Shown in pieces: positions 36,440-44,934 of a DNA stretch of 64,000 bases. Position 1 is the first letter of the stretch. Every line of letters starts with the position of its first letter. The DNA comes from Pseudomonas sp. G.S.17. Lineage in GTDB: Bacteria > Pseudomonadota > Gammaproteobacteria > Pseudomonadales > Pseudomonadaceae. The stretch is from positions 3,779,501 to 3,843,500 of the forward strand of contig NZ_CP151076.1 in the NCBI RefSeq assembly GCF_038096165.1, read 5' to 3'. The notes under the pieces were generated by a model. It worked only from the letters and a program-made list of their open reading frames with translations, was not told the origin of the DNA and searched no databases. A program made the translations under genes and the position numbers.

Positions 36440-37828
36440 TCACACAGTGCGTGAAAACCGGCCTTTCTGCTCGCCGCCAAGATAGGCGTCAAAGGCCATC
36501 GCCGCGCTGCGCATCATCAGATTCCCGTGGGGCAACAGCACCAGCGAATCGTCGTGAATCTGCAGCAAGCCATCGCGGACATGCTCGTCCAGTTGCGCCA
36601 GAGCATCGGCAAAGTACTCGGTAAAGCAGAAGTCATGCAGCGCTTCAAATTTGCCGAAGTCGATCCGGCCATGGCACATCAGATCGCTGATCACTTCGCG
36701 GCGCAGCTGATCATCGGCGCTCAATCGATAACCCCGATGCACCGGCAGCAAGCCTTGATCGAGCCGGGCGTAATACTGTGAAAGCTCCTTGACGCTCTGG
36801 CTGTAGCTGTCGCCGACCTTGCCGATTGAAGACACGCCAAGGCCGATCAGATCGCAATCGGCGTGGGTTGAATAACCCTGGAAATTGCGCTGCAAGGTGC
36901 CATTGGCCCGGGCCAACGCCAGCTCGTCGTCGGGCAAGGCGAAGTGGTCCATGCCGATGTAGACGTAACCGGCCTCGGTCAGACGGCGGATGGTCAGCTC
37001 AAGCAACTCCAGCTTGCGCTCCGCCGGCGGCATGTCGGCCGGACGAATCAGCCGTTGTGCGCGTACCAGTTCCGGCAAATGGGCGTAGCTGTAGGCCGCA
37101 ATCCGGTCCGGACGCAACGCGATAATCTTGCCGAGGGTGACATCGAAACTGTTCACGGTCTGCAACGGCAGACCGTAGATAAGATCGACGCTGATCGACT
37201 TGAATCGCGCCTGGCGCGCCGCAGCGACCAGCGCGTAAATCTGCTCTTCGCTTTGCTGGCGATTGACCGCGGCCTGCACATCCGGGTCAAAGTCCTGCAC
37301 GCCGAAGCTCAGGCGATTGAACCCCAACTGGCGCAATGACTGAATCTGCTCGGTGCTGATGGTGCGAGGGTCGACTTCGATGGAAAACTCATGGTCGTCG
37401 CTGTCATCCATGTCAAATGCCTGGTGCAGGCAGTCCATCAGGTCAGCCAGCTGTTCGCTGGTCAGATAGGTCGGCGTGCCACCGCCCAGGTGCAGCTGCG
37501 TGAGTTTGCGCGAGCTGTCGAACAGGGCGGCCTGCATGACGATTTCCCGCTTGAGGTAGGTCAGGTATTCGACGGCGCGGTGGGTTTTCTGGGTGATGAT
37601 CTTGTTGCAGGCGCAGTAATAACAAAGGCTCTTGCAGAACGGTATGTGGATATAGACCGACAGGGACTTGGGCACCGCCGCCAGGTTGCTGTCGGAGGCG
37701 GCACGTTGATAGTCATCGACGGCAAAAGCCTGATGAAACTGCGGCGCAGTCGGGTAAGAGGTATAGCGCGGCCCCGGACGGTCATACTTTTCGACCAGGG
37801 CACGATTGAAATTAAAAGAACTTGTCAT
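36440..37828 (-). CDS. hemN: Oxygen-independent coproporphyrinogen III dehydrogenase
   Basis: HemN decarboxylates coproporphyrinogen III without oxygen in heme synthesis. The 462-residue protein has YDRPGPRYTSYPTAPQF, the radical SAM motif C-x3-C-x2-C-x-C (CKSLCYYCAC), LGGGTPTYL and the C-terminal HemN domain (RREVISDLMCHGRIDF). I favour ATG 37828, which gives the usual N-terminus. An upstream ATG at 37855 overlaps the stop of the preceding paralogue (ATGA) and would add nine residues. Heme demand of Nar and Nor explains the location. Confidence 0.94.
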   Translation of the reverse strand: MTSSFNFNRALVEKYDRPGPRYTSYPTAPQFHQAFAVDDYQRAASDSNLAAVPKSLSVYIHIPFCKSLCYYCACNKIITQKTHRAVEYLTYLKREIVMQAALFDSSRKLTQLHLGGGTPTYLTSEQLADLMDCLHQAFDMDDSDDHEFSIEVDPRTISTEQIQSLRQLGFNRLSFGVQDFDPDVQAAVNRQQSEEQIYALVAAARQARFKSISVDLIYGLPLQTVNSFDVTLGKIIALRPDRIAAYSYAHLPELVRAQRLIRPADMPPAERKLELLELTIRRLTEAGYVYIGMDHFALPDDELALARANGTLQRNFQGYSTHADCDLIGLGVSSIGKVGDSYSQSVKELSQYYARLDQGLLPVHRGYRLSADDQLRREVISDLMCHGRIDFGKFEALHDFCFTEYFADALAQLDEHVRDGLLQIHDDSLVLLPHGNLMMRSAAMAFDAYLGGEQKGRFSRTV

Positions 37829-37851
37829 GATCAATCCACTTGCATTGGGGT

Positions 37852-38946
37852 TCATGCCTCACAGCGCCAGCCACGACTGGTTGGCAATTGATCCCTGTCC
37901 AGTTGTTGCTGATAGCGCTGCAGATCGTCGGTATTTTGCGTATATAAATTGTCGATCTGGCTGATAGCGCCCAAACCCAAGCCGATATGGTCGCAATACC
38001 CGTGTCGGGTAAATCCCTCACAATTGCGTCGCAATCGGCCCCGCTCCTGAGCAATCGCCAGATCGTCATCGTGCCGGACAAACTGCCCCAGGCCGATGTA
38101 GTGATAACCAGCACCCATCAACTGGGTAAAACAGATGCGGCGCATGGCGCCTTTGTCTTCCTGGCTGCAAGCGGCCCTGGTTTGGTCTGCGGCCCTTAGC
38201 CGATAGCGTTGAGGTGGCCGGGCATAGTCAAAGACCAGCAGCCGATCCGGCTCCAGTTCAATGATGGTTGCCAGTTTCAGCGCAAAACTTTCGGGTGTTT
38301 GCCAGGCGTTGCCATAGCCCAGATCGACATTGATGGAGCGATAGCCAAAGGTCCGAGCGGCATCGACCAACGAATGGATCGGCGCCGGATTCTGGTAGCA
38401 AGCCCCTGACATCTCACGGTCGACACCGATGTCCGGAACGCCGATGCTGACCTGGTTGAACCCCAGGTCACGCAGCACACCCATGGTCGACCAATCGGTA
38501 TGGTGCACGTCCACCTCAATGCTGTTGTCACCACATTCATGGCCGAGAAAGTTGAAGCGACGACGAAGGTGGCTCATCAGCCGCCGCAAGTGGGCAACGG
38601 CCGGCGTGCCGCCTCCCAGATGAAACTCCTCGACCTGCTGTTCCGACCCGAGGTGACAACTGACGAGGTTGATTTCATGTTCCAGACATTGCAGATAGCG
38701 TTCGATACCACCTTGCTCGCCGGAGCTGTCGCGCGAAGAACCAGAGGAAGACTTCAAGCTGGCAGGCAGCTGCACATTCAGTGACAGCGGGCGGCCCCTT
38801 TTGCGGCTGACGCGCAAGGCGCGCAGCAAATCCAGCGAGCCGATACCTGCGTGGAATTTTTCAGCGTCGACAGGGCCGTTGGGATCGAGCACGCGTTGCT
38901 CACACCGAGCGTCAAGCGCGCCGGGATCGTGAAATAAATTGAGCAT
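37852..38946 (-). CDS. HemN paralogue lacking the radical-SAM cysteines
   Basis: This 364-residue protein aligns with HemN through VEEFHLGGGTPAVAH, SIEVDVHHTD, GFNQVSIGVPDIG, SINVDLGYG, HYIGLGQFVRHDDDLAIAQ and CDHIGLGLGAI. Where HemN has C-x3-C-x2-C it reads S63-x3-S67-x2-S70 (LPASLKSSSGSSRDSS), with Ser at each cluster position. The chain ends where the C-terminal HemN domain would begin. It should not bind the [4Fe-4S] cluster in the normal way. ATG 38946 has GGAGA upstream, and an Anr-type box is 60 bases before it. It is followed directly by hemN, so it may partner or regulate HemN or handle porphyrin (inference). Confidence 0.85.
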   Translation of the reverse strand: MLNLFHDPGALDARCEQRVLDPNGPVDAEKFHAGIGSLDLLRALRVSRKRGRPLSLNVQLPASLKSSSGSSRDSSGEQGGIERYLQCLEHEINLVSCHLGSEQQVEEFHLGGGTPAVAHLRRLMSHLRRRFNFLGHECGDNSIEVDVHHTDWSTMGVLRDLGFNQVSIGVPDIGVDREMSGACYQNPAPIHSLVDAARTFGYRSINVDLGYGNAWQTPESFALKLATIIELEPDRLLVFDYARPPQRYRLRAADQTRAACSQEDKGAMRRICFTQLMGAGYHYIGLGQFVRHDDDLAIAQERGRLRRNCEGFTRHGYCDHIGLGLGAISQIDNLYTQNTDDLQRYQQQLDRDQLPTSRGWRCEA

Positions 38947-39005
38947 GACGGGTCTCCGAGACAGGCTGCGGACCACCAGTGTCGGGGTTTGCCGGCCCAT
39001 GCTCC

Positions 39006-39019
39006 TTGACTTGTATCAA
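39006..39019 (-). promoter_or_regulatory. Anr-type box upstream of the hemN pair
   Basis: TTGACTTGTATCAA fits TTGAY-N4-ATCAA exactly, 60 bases before ATG 38946. Confidence 0.8.
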
Positions 39020-39066
39020 GCCTGAGTAAAGTGCTGATTGCGCAACGGACCTGCGGGCAAATCGGC

Positions 39067-39510
39067 TCACCACGTCAGATAAAACATGCCCTTGGCCAGC
39101 AGGACGATGACGATCATGTGGCAGAACAGGCTGCCATGGATGAAATGCAGGAATCGAGCCTTCATCCGGCCAGTTTTGAACAGCGCCATGGCGACCAGGA
39201 AATGCAACAGTACGCTGACCGCGACGACGATTTTCAGCATCAGCAATGTGCCAAACGATGAGGCCATTGGTGTGGCGAGGACAGGCAAGTAACGCAACCA
39301 GACCATCCCCAGACCGGCCCCGAACAACACCAGCAGAACCCATGGAATCAGGGCGCGGGCGCGTCGACCGATGCCCTGTTCGACCAGCAGCATGACCTTG
39401 ACCGGCAGCTGTTTGCGAATGCTTTCCAGGAACAGGACTTCGAAAAACACCGTGCCAATGAAAATCAGTGCGGCGAACAGATGCAAGGTGAGAAACAGCG
39501 GATAGAGCAT
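39067..39510 (-). CDS. CopD-like four-helix membrane protein, second paralogue
   Basis: The 147-residue protein (MLYPLFLTLHLFAALIFIG) is related along its whole length to the one at 27430-27870. It shares His10, FFEV, ASSFGTLL-LKI and the C-terminal HM-IVI-LAKGMFY. It has four membrane helices. The upstream Anr-type box (39625-39638) points to anaerobic expression. Two copies flanking the nor/hemN region suggest a job in heme, copper or NO handling (inference). Confidence 0.72.
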   Translation of the reverse strand: MLYPLFLTLHLFAALIFIGTVFFEVLFLESIRKQLPVKVMLLVEQGIGRRARALIPWVLLVLFGAGLGMVWLRYLPVLATPMASSFGTLLMLKIVVAVSVLLHFLVAMALFKTGRMKARFLHFIHGSLFCHMIVIVLLAKGMFYLTW

Positions 39511-39624
39511 GGGATTTTCGCTCTCGATACAGCAATCGGATTCACTCACAGCGAGCAATCCACTCGGCGTGCGCCTGGCCGCCTGAGTTCCTCTGCAGGA
39601 TACAGAGCACGGCGCTCCAGGCGT

Positions 39625-39638
39625 TTGACGCCAATCAA
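39625..39638 (-). promoter_or_regulatory. Anr-type box upstream of the second CopD-like gene
   Basis: TTGACGCCAATCAA fits TTGAY-N4-ATCAA exactly, 115 bases before ATG 39510 and just after the stop of the next gene. Confidence 0.6.
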
Positions 39639-39646
39639 GATAAAGG

Positions 39647-40600
39647 TCAGGACGCAGGACCGGATCGTACAAAACACTGCTCCGTGACCCGCGCGCCCCA
39701 TTGATGCCCTTCTTGCTCCTGCACTAACTTGAAACCGAAGTCCTCATAGAGTTTACGAGCGGCATCAAGGCCCCGGAACGTCCAGAGCCTGGTTGCACAA
39801 AAGCCATGCTCGTCACAGAACTTCAGCGCTTCGGCCAGCAAGCGTTTGCCTGCGCCTTTGCCTCGCGCTGAATCATCAAGAATGAAGCAGCGCAGAATCG
39901 CTTCGCCGCCCTCTCCTTCGCCGTCGATAGCGATAGAACCGACAATTCGCTGGCCATCCAGAGCGACCCAAACCTCGTTGCGTGGATTGTGCAAACGCCC
40001 CATCAGTTCAGCCATATTCGCTGCGATCAGACTTTCAAACGGCTGGCCAAAACCGGAATGGCTTGCGTAGTAGTCGGCATGCATTTGCACGATGCGACCG
40101 ATGACGCCAGGACGGTAACCTCGGGCAATGCTCAACGGCGTCGAGGCCAGCTCGGTACCGCACCGATGCGCTTGCAAGGCAGCCGCATAGTTGCCGATGC
40201 CCTCACTCACTGTCTGCCGCTGCTCACCCGTCAGGTGAGACATGGCCGCGTCTACCTGTTTGGTAGCGAACGCATCAATGGCTCGCAAGGTCTTTTTGCC
40301 CTGCGCTGTGAGCCGTAGTTTCTTGGAGCGCGCATCATCCTCGTGGGGGATTTCTTCGATCTCGCCAGCTTCGATGAGCTTGCGGACCATCCGGCTGACG
40401 CTGGATTTTTCCAGCCCCAGAAGCTCAACAAGTTCGCTCGAAGTCAGCGTTTCCCGACTCCCTATCTCCACTATGGTGTGTACCGACGACGGCGGATAAC
40501 CCGTCGCAGCCAGCGTGGCGCGCATGAAGCCCAGCTCTCGCACCATGAGACGAGAGGCCGAACGGACTTGGTCGATCAGGCCTGATTGGGAATGGATCAC
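39647..40600 (-). CDS. MarR regulator fused to a GNAT acetyltransferase
   Basis: The 317-residue protein joins an N-terminal MarR winged helix (LTSSELVELLGLEKSSVSRM; EDDARSKKLRLTAQGKK) to a C-terminal GNAT domain (FILDDSARGKGAGKRLLAEA; ARKLYEDFGFKLV). GTG 40600 has GGAGG eight bases upstream; another GTG lies at 40609. Such fusions are widespread, and their substrates are mostly unknown. It marks the start of the accessory stretch after the anaerobic genes. Confidence 0.87.
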   Translation of the reverse strand: MIHSQSGLIDQVRSASRLMVRELGFMRATLAATGYPPSSVHTIVEIGSRETLTSSELVELLGLEKSSVSRMVRKLIEAGEIEEIPHEDDARSKKLRLTAQGKKTLRAIDAFATKQVDAAMSHLTGEQRQTVSEGIGNYAAALQAHRCGTELASTPLSIARGYRPGVIGRIVQMHADYYASHSGFGQPFESLIAANMAELMGRLHNPRNEVWVALDGQRIVGSIAIDGEGEGGEAILRCFILDDSARGKGAGKRLLAEALKFCDEHGFCATRLWTFRGLDAARKLYEDFGFKLVQEQEGHQWGARVTEQCFVRSGPAS

Positions 40601-40742
40601 GGGCAACACCTCCGACGATACGTATATTTAGTTGTATTGCACAACTAACTTCAGATCAAATCAAGGTGATGCGCCGACGAAAATATGACGGCTGCCAAGT
40701 CGCGCGGCGCCCAACGCTGTCACGCGGATGCGCCATACGTGC

Positions 40743-41642
40743 TCAGGGAGCGAGTATTTCCTTGAGAAATTCTATGAACACATTGATCCGACTGGAACCG
40801 CGATGATTGGGTAGATACAGCGCGTTGATGCAGGTACTTGCAGTGCCAGGGTTAACCTCGTATTGCTCCAGCACGCGGGTCAGTCGACCTTCACCAACGT
40901 CGTCACACACCAGCCAATCAGCCAACAGCGCCACGCCGCCGCCAGCCAGCGCCGCCTCGCGCAGAATGTCGGCATTATTGCTTTGCAGCCGCCCCTGCAC
41001 CTTCACGCGAATGACTTGCTCATCGCCCTGGAACGTCCAGTTGGGGTGTCCGCTGCGGTAATCCATACGCAGGCACTGATGCTCCGACAGATCACGCGGG
41101 TGTCGCGGCAGTCCGGCACGCGTCAGGTATTCGGGACTCGCCACCAGCCAACGCTGGAAATCACCCAACCGCTTGGCGACGATGTCATCACTGACGACCG
41201 CTGAGCCGAGACGTACTGACACATCGATTTGCTCGCTGAGCAGGTCAGTGACCTCGTCGCTCAGAGCGAGGCTGATCTCCAGGCCAGGATGACGATCAAG
41301 CAATCTACCCAAATGGGGAGCGATGATTCGCCGGCCGAATTCCACCGGAACGCTAACCCGCAAACGCCCCTGGACTGCGCTGCCACGGTCGGTAACCACA
41401 GCATCGGCTTCATCGATGGCGTCGAGGATCGCCACTGCTTTTTCGAAATAGTTCTGCCCCGCTACCGTGACGCTCGTAGTGCGTGTGGTGCGGTTGAGCA
41501 GGCTCGCGCCCAACTCGTTTTCCAGCGCCGCCACCTGCCGCGTCACTGAAGAAGTGGAGATGCCGAGCTTGCGCGCCGCTGACGAATAACCACCACAGCG
41601 TACGGTTTCGACGAACATTTTCAGCGCCAGCAACTTATCCAT
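40743..41642 (-). CDS. LysR-family transcriptional regulator
   Basis: The 299-residue protein has the N-terminal helix-turn-helix (FVETVRCGGYSSAARKLGIS, then SSVTRQVAALENELGASLLN) and the substrate-binding domain. It belongs to the large AaeR/CrgA-like branch with the motif RTTRTTSVTVAGQNYFE. The neighbouring permease fragment is in the same orientation, 89 bases upstream. Its targets are unknown. Confidence 0.9.
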   Translation of the reverse strand: MDKLLALKMFVETVRCGGYSSAARKLGISTSSVTRQVAALENELGASLLNRTTRTTSVTVAGQNYFEKAVAILDAIDEADAVVTDRGSAVQGRLRVSVPVEFGRRIIAPHLGRLLDRHPGLEISLALSDEVTDLLSEQIDVSVRLGSAVVSDDIVAKRLGDFQRWLVASPEYLTRAGLPRHPRDLSEHQCLRMDYRSGHPNWTFQGDEQVIRVKVQGRLQSNNADILREAALAGGGVALLADWLVCDDVGEGRLTRVLEQYEVNPGTASTCINALYLPNHRGSSRINVFIEFLKEILAP

Positions 41643-41731
41643 AGAAGGGTCCGAATTCGAGACGTAATGAGAACGACTGTGCATTATCACGTATCGGGCG
41701 TCTTGCAGGGATGTGCTCACCCGGTAGCGGG

Positions 41732-42301
41732 TCAGTGAGTCGATTGCGCGACCGGCTGCCGGCCCTGGAACGCCAGCGAAAAACAGAAAAAGATCGCCAG
41801 GGCAAACGCTGCCAGAAACAACCAGATGCTTTTCCAGTCGTGGCCTGGCGCCAAGGCGTAGTGATCGGTCACCTGCCCCGCCACCCAGAAACCAATCAAC
41901 ATGCCCAAGCCGTAAGTAGCCAGCGTGATCAGGCCCTGAGCCGAACTTCTGAAGCACTCCGTGGCTTTGGCATCCGTGTAGATCTGGCCTGAAACGAAGA
42001 AGAAGTCGTAGCAAATGCCGTGCAGCGCGATGCCGGTGAACAGCATGAACACCAGATCAGCATTGTTGCCGTAGGCGAACAACAGGTAGCGCAAGGCCCA
42101 CGCCAGCATCCCCACCAGCAGCGCGATCTTGATGCCGAAACGTTGAATGAACAGCGGCAGAAGAAGCATGAACAGCACTTCGGAAACCTGCCCGATGGCC
42201 ACGACCTCTGAGACGCTGAGATAGAAGGATCTCCCGGCTGCGATTGTCGGGAGCGCGCCATCAGGGGTTTGGTTCGCTATCGATAAGCTGGCATCATTCA
42301 C
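41732..42301 (-). pseudogene. Nucleoside permease remnant (NupG/XapB-like), C-terminal half
   Basis: Residues 30-189 match the second half of nucleoside:proton symporters: GQVSEVLFMLLLPLFIQRFG, LLVGMLAWALRYLLFAYGN and LHGICYDFFFVSGQIYTD. Full-length proteins have about 410 residues and twelve helices; only six helices remain. The first approximately 28 residues do not resemble the family, so the 5' half was replaced or lost. It probably does not function. Confidence 0.75.
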
Positions 42302-42325
42302 GCACTTACAAGCCGGGCTGAAGAT

Positions 42326-42478
42326 ATGAACCGTCGCAAAAAGATCCAGCAGCTATTGAAGGCGCATGCCAAAAAGGCCAGTGCCAAACTGGCACCGGCA
42401 GGCAAGTCTAAATACGTCAGTAAAGCTGATCGGTTGAAACTGGCGGATGAGCCCAGTCAAGACGAAGTCATTTCCTGA
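42326..42478 (+). CDS. DUF2986 small basic protein
   Basis: A 50-residue Lys-rich protein (MNRRKKIQQLLKAHAKKASA ... KSKYVSKADRLKLADE) matches the DUF2986 pattern. It is oriented opposite to the remnants on either side. Its function is unknown. Confidence 0.72.
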   Translation: MNRRKKIQQLLKAHAKKASAKLAPAGKSKYVSKADRLKLADEPSQDEVIS

Positions 42479-42552
42479 CCCCGCCGAGGGTGAGCACTGG
42501 GATGAGCCTGCAAGCGCTTGCCTGCCACCTCAGGCCCACCAAGCTCCAAAGC

Positions 42553-44032
42553 TCACTTGCGCACGTTCTGATACAGCATCAGCCGAGAGGTTTCGTGCAT
42601 GCCGCGCGTCAGCTCGGACAGGCGCTTGAACTCCCTCGGGTTTTGCGCGGAGACGTCATCCAGCGGCGTCGGTGACGCCAGATCGTGCAGCGTTGGCGAA
42701 CTGCCGTCATGCTGCATTTGCACCATGTAGTGTTGCGTGACCCCGGCGATCAGCGGGAAGGTACCTTCGCGCAAGACCAGCGGCACCACACGTTCACCTT
42801 CCGGCGCGGGCTGCTGAATGTCGCGGCCAAGCCCGCTGTTGCGGAACTCAAGGCCAGCCATGCCCGCAACCGTAGGCAGCAAGTCCACCAGACCGACCGT
42901 TTCCTTGACATTGCGCACCCCAAGCAAAGCGGGCGCATGGATGACCATCGGCACCGCGTTGCTTTCCAGGCCCAGTTGCTCGTAAGCCGGCGCCAGGAAC
43001 GGGATTTGGGCGATACGCGTGTTGTGGTCGCCAAACAAAACGAAGATGGTGTTCTCGTAGTAGCCGCCCTTTTTGACGATCTCCGTCAAGCGCCCGATGT
43101 TGAAATCCAGCAGGCGCACAGCGTTGTACTGCTCGACACGAGAGCCCGCCGCCTGCATCTCAGCCAGGGTCGGATGCTTGACCTCAAACCCGTCGTTGGT
43201 TTTGGGAATCGTGAACGGACGGTGGCACATAAGCAAAGAACGGCTTGTCCTTGGGCAGCGCTTGCAGAATCTGGTCGGTTTCCTTGAACAGGTCCAGATC
43301 TGAAATACCCCAGACATCCACCACCGGGGATTTCCAGTCGCGCTCCTCAAACAGACGCACACCATCGATGCTTTGCCGGATCAGGGCATTCATATTCGCC
43401 CAGCCGGAATTGCCGCCAATGGTGTAGATCTTCTCGTAGCCGCTGAACGCATTGATCAGCGTGTGCTGGCGGGTAATGAGCGGGTTGCGCGTGGCCGTCT
43501 CCTGGCGGGTGACGTCCGGCACACCGAAAATGCTCGCCCAGACGACTTTCGCGGTGCCTGTCACTGGCACGTAAAAGTGTTCGAAGAACCAGCTTTGGCT
43601 GGCGAGGCGGTCAATGTTCGGCGTCGGGTTGATCGGATTGCCGTAAGCGCCGACCGCACTCGTGCCCAGGGACTCAAGCATGACAAACATCACACTCGGT
43701 GGCCGGCCGCCCGCTACTTTGTAGGGCTGCGGCGCCTGATGCCGTACGAAGTCGAGCGTCTGCACATCCGGCTTGTCGACGCCCAGATAGTTGGCCATCC
43801 CCGGGTAATGTTCGCGCACCTGCGCTTCGTCGTAACGAGCCTGGCCGACCTTGACCGTGTCGTAGAGGAAAATCACCGGATTCAGACCCAGCGCTGCAAT
43901 CTGGTTGTTCCCAGAGAAAAACGCATCGCTCCAGCGCAGCGGCACCGGATTTTCAAGGTTCATGTTTTCGACGCGGCCCAGAATACCCACCAGTACCAGG
44001 ACCACCATCAACGCACCACCCCAGTCCGGTTT
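42553..44032 (-). pseudogene. LTA synthase-like sulfatase, 5'-truncated and frameshifted
   Basis: Sulfatase-fold segments are clear: VMFVMLESLGTSAVGAYGNP with the metal/nucleophile region, HFYVPVTGTAKVVW, then NHRP-type HRPFTIPKTNDGF, FVLFGDHNTRI and GLVDLLPTVAGM. The frame breaks near 43222-43232, after KPFFAYV; by comparison with the family about 14 nt are missing there. At the 5' end only the last of the usual five membrane helices remains (GALMVVLVLVGILGRVENM), and similarity stops about 100 bases from the tRNA-Pro gene. The enzyme is not functional as written. Confidence 0.75.
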
Positions 44033-44087
44033 CATTAGACCACTACAACTTACACATAAATGTGGGAGTTTTTTTTCAGACATGAAA

Positions 44088-44113
44088 AAGCCCAACCTTT
44101 TCAGATTGGGCTA
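44088..44113 (-). terminator. Terminator after tRNA-Pro
   Basis: On the minus strand stem AGCCCAA ... TTGGGCT is followed by five Ts, 16 bases beyond the tRNA 3' end. Confidence 0.8.
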
Positions 44114-44128
44114 AGTCATTGAAAGATA

Positions 44129-44205
44129 TGGTCGGGACGGAGTGATTCGAACACTCGACCCCTTGCACCCCATGCAAGTGCGCTACCGGGCTGCGCTACG
44201 CCCCG
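44129..44205 (-). tRNA. tRNA-Pro (GGG anticodon)
   Basis: On the minus strand a 77-base cloverleaf runs from CGGGGCG to CCCCGTCC-type 3' arm ending CCGACCA. The acceptor arms pair, the D arm is GCGCAGCCCGGTAGCGC and the T arm is GTCGAGTGTTCGAATCAC. The anticodon stem CTTGC/GCAAG holds loop ATGGGGT, giving anticodon GGG. The CCA is encoded. It follows the merR gene and borders the accessory remnants. Confidence 0.93.
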
Positions 44206-44291
44206 ACTAGGCGTGTATCAGCTTCGCTGTGTGCGAAAACTTCGAGGAATATACCCTAAGCTTTTGAATTATGGAAGTATCCGGGAAATGG

Positions 44292-44648
44292 CTAGTTAGC
44301 CAGCACCACCAGAACATCTTCCAGTTCGACAATCATCTGCCGCAACAATTGCTTGTACTGCTGGGTGTCGTCTTCAGTGTCACCGTTGGTCATCCGCAAG
44401 CGAGCGCCACCGATGGTAAAGCCTTGCTCATAGAGCAAACCGCGAATCTGCCGGATCATCAGCACGTCTTCGCGTTGATAATACCTGCGGTTTCCGCGGC
44501 GCTTGACCGGGTTTAGCTGAGGAAACTCCTGCTCCCAATAGCGCAAAACGTGCGGTTTTACCGCGCAGAGCTCGCTGACCTCACCAATAGTGAAGTAACG
44601 TTTGCCTGGAATGGGCGGTAGCTCGTCGTTATGACTTGGTTCCAGCAT
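44292..44648 (-). CDS. MerR-family transcriptional regulator
   Basis: The 118-residue protein has the MerR helix-turn-helix ([20 protein letters not shown], then [20 protein letters not shown]). No Cys-based metal site is evident. Its ATG overlaps the end of ihfA by 20 bases. It is the conserved MerR gene at the end of this operon in pseudomonads; the effector is unknown. Confidence 0.88.
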   Translation of the reverse strand: MLEPSHNDELPPIPGKRYFTIGEVSELCAVKPHVLRYWEQEFPQLNPVKRRGNRRYYQREDVLMIRQIRGLLYEQGFTIGGARLRMTNGDTEDDTQQYKQLLRQMIVELEDVLVVLAN

Positions 44649-44931
44649 AAGCCTCAACTCGGGCCTTCAACTTCTGCCCCGGACGGAAAGTAACCACACG
44701 GCGAGCCGTAATCGGAATTTCTTCCCCGGTCTTTGGATTTCGACCAGGCCGCTGGCGTTTATCGCGCAGGTCGAAATTGCCGAATCCGGACAATTTCACC
44801 TGCTCGTTATCTTCCAGAGCGTGCCTGATTTCCTCAAAGAACAGCTCAACCAATTCCTTGGCTTCTCGTTTATTCAGGCCCAGCTCTTCGTACAGACGTT
44901 CGGCCATCTCAGCTTTCGTCAGAGCCCCCAT
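44629..44931 (-). CDS. ihfA: Integration host factor alpha subunit
   Basis: The 100-residue protein opens [20 protein letters not shown] and has the DNA-bending arm with the intercalating Pro ([18 protein letters not shown]). With IhfB it bends DNA at many promoters, including anaerobic ones. It starts three bases after pheT. Confidence 0.97.
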   Translation of the reverse strand: MGALTKAEMAERLYEELGLNKREAKELVELFFEEIRHALEDNEQVKLSGFGNFDLRDKRQRPGRNPKTGEEIPITARRVVTFRPGQKLKARVEAYAGTKS

Positions 44932-44934
44932 ACG

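Noticed and set aside
41732..42301. The nucleoside permease as a functional transporter
   Set aside because: Only half of the twelve helices remain, and the N-terminus does not match the family.
44040..44095. Start of the sulfatase at 44095
   Set aside because: The first codons run through the tRNA terminator region, and the first approximately 20 residues resemble nothing in the family; similarity begins near 44032.
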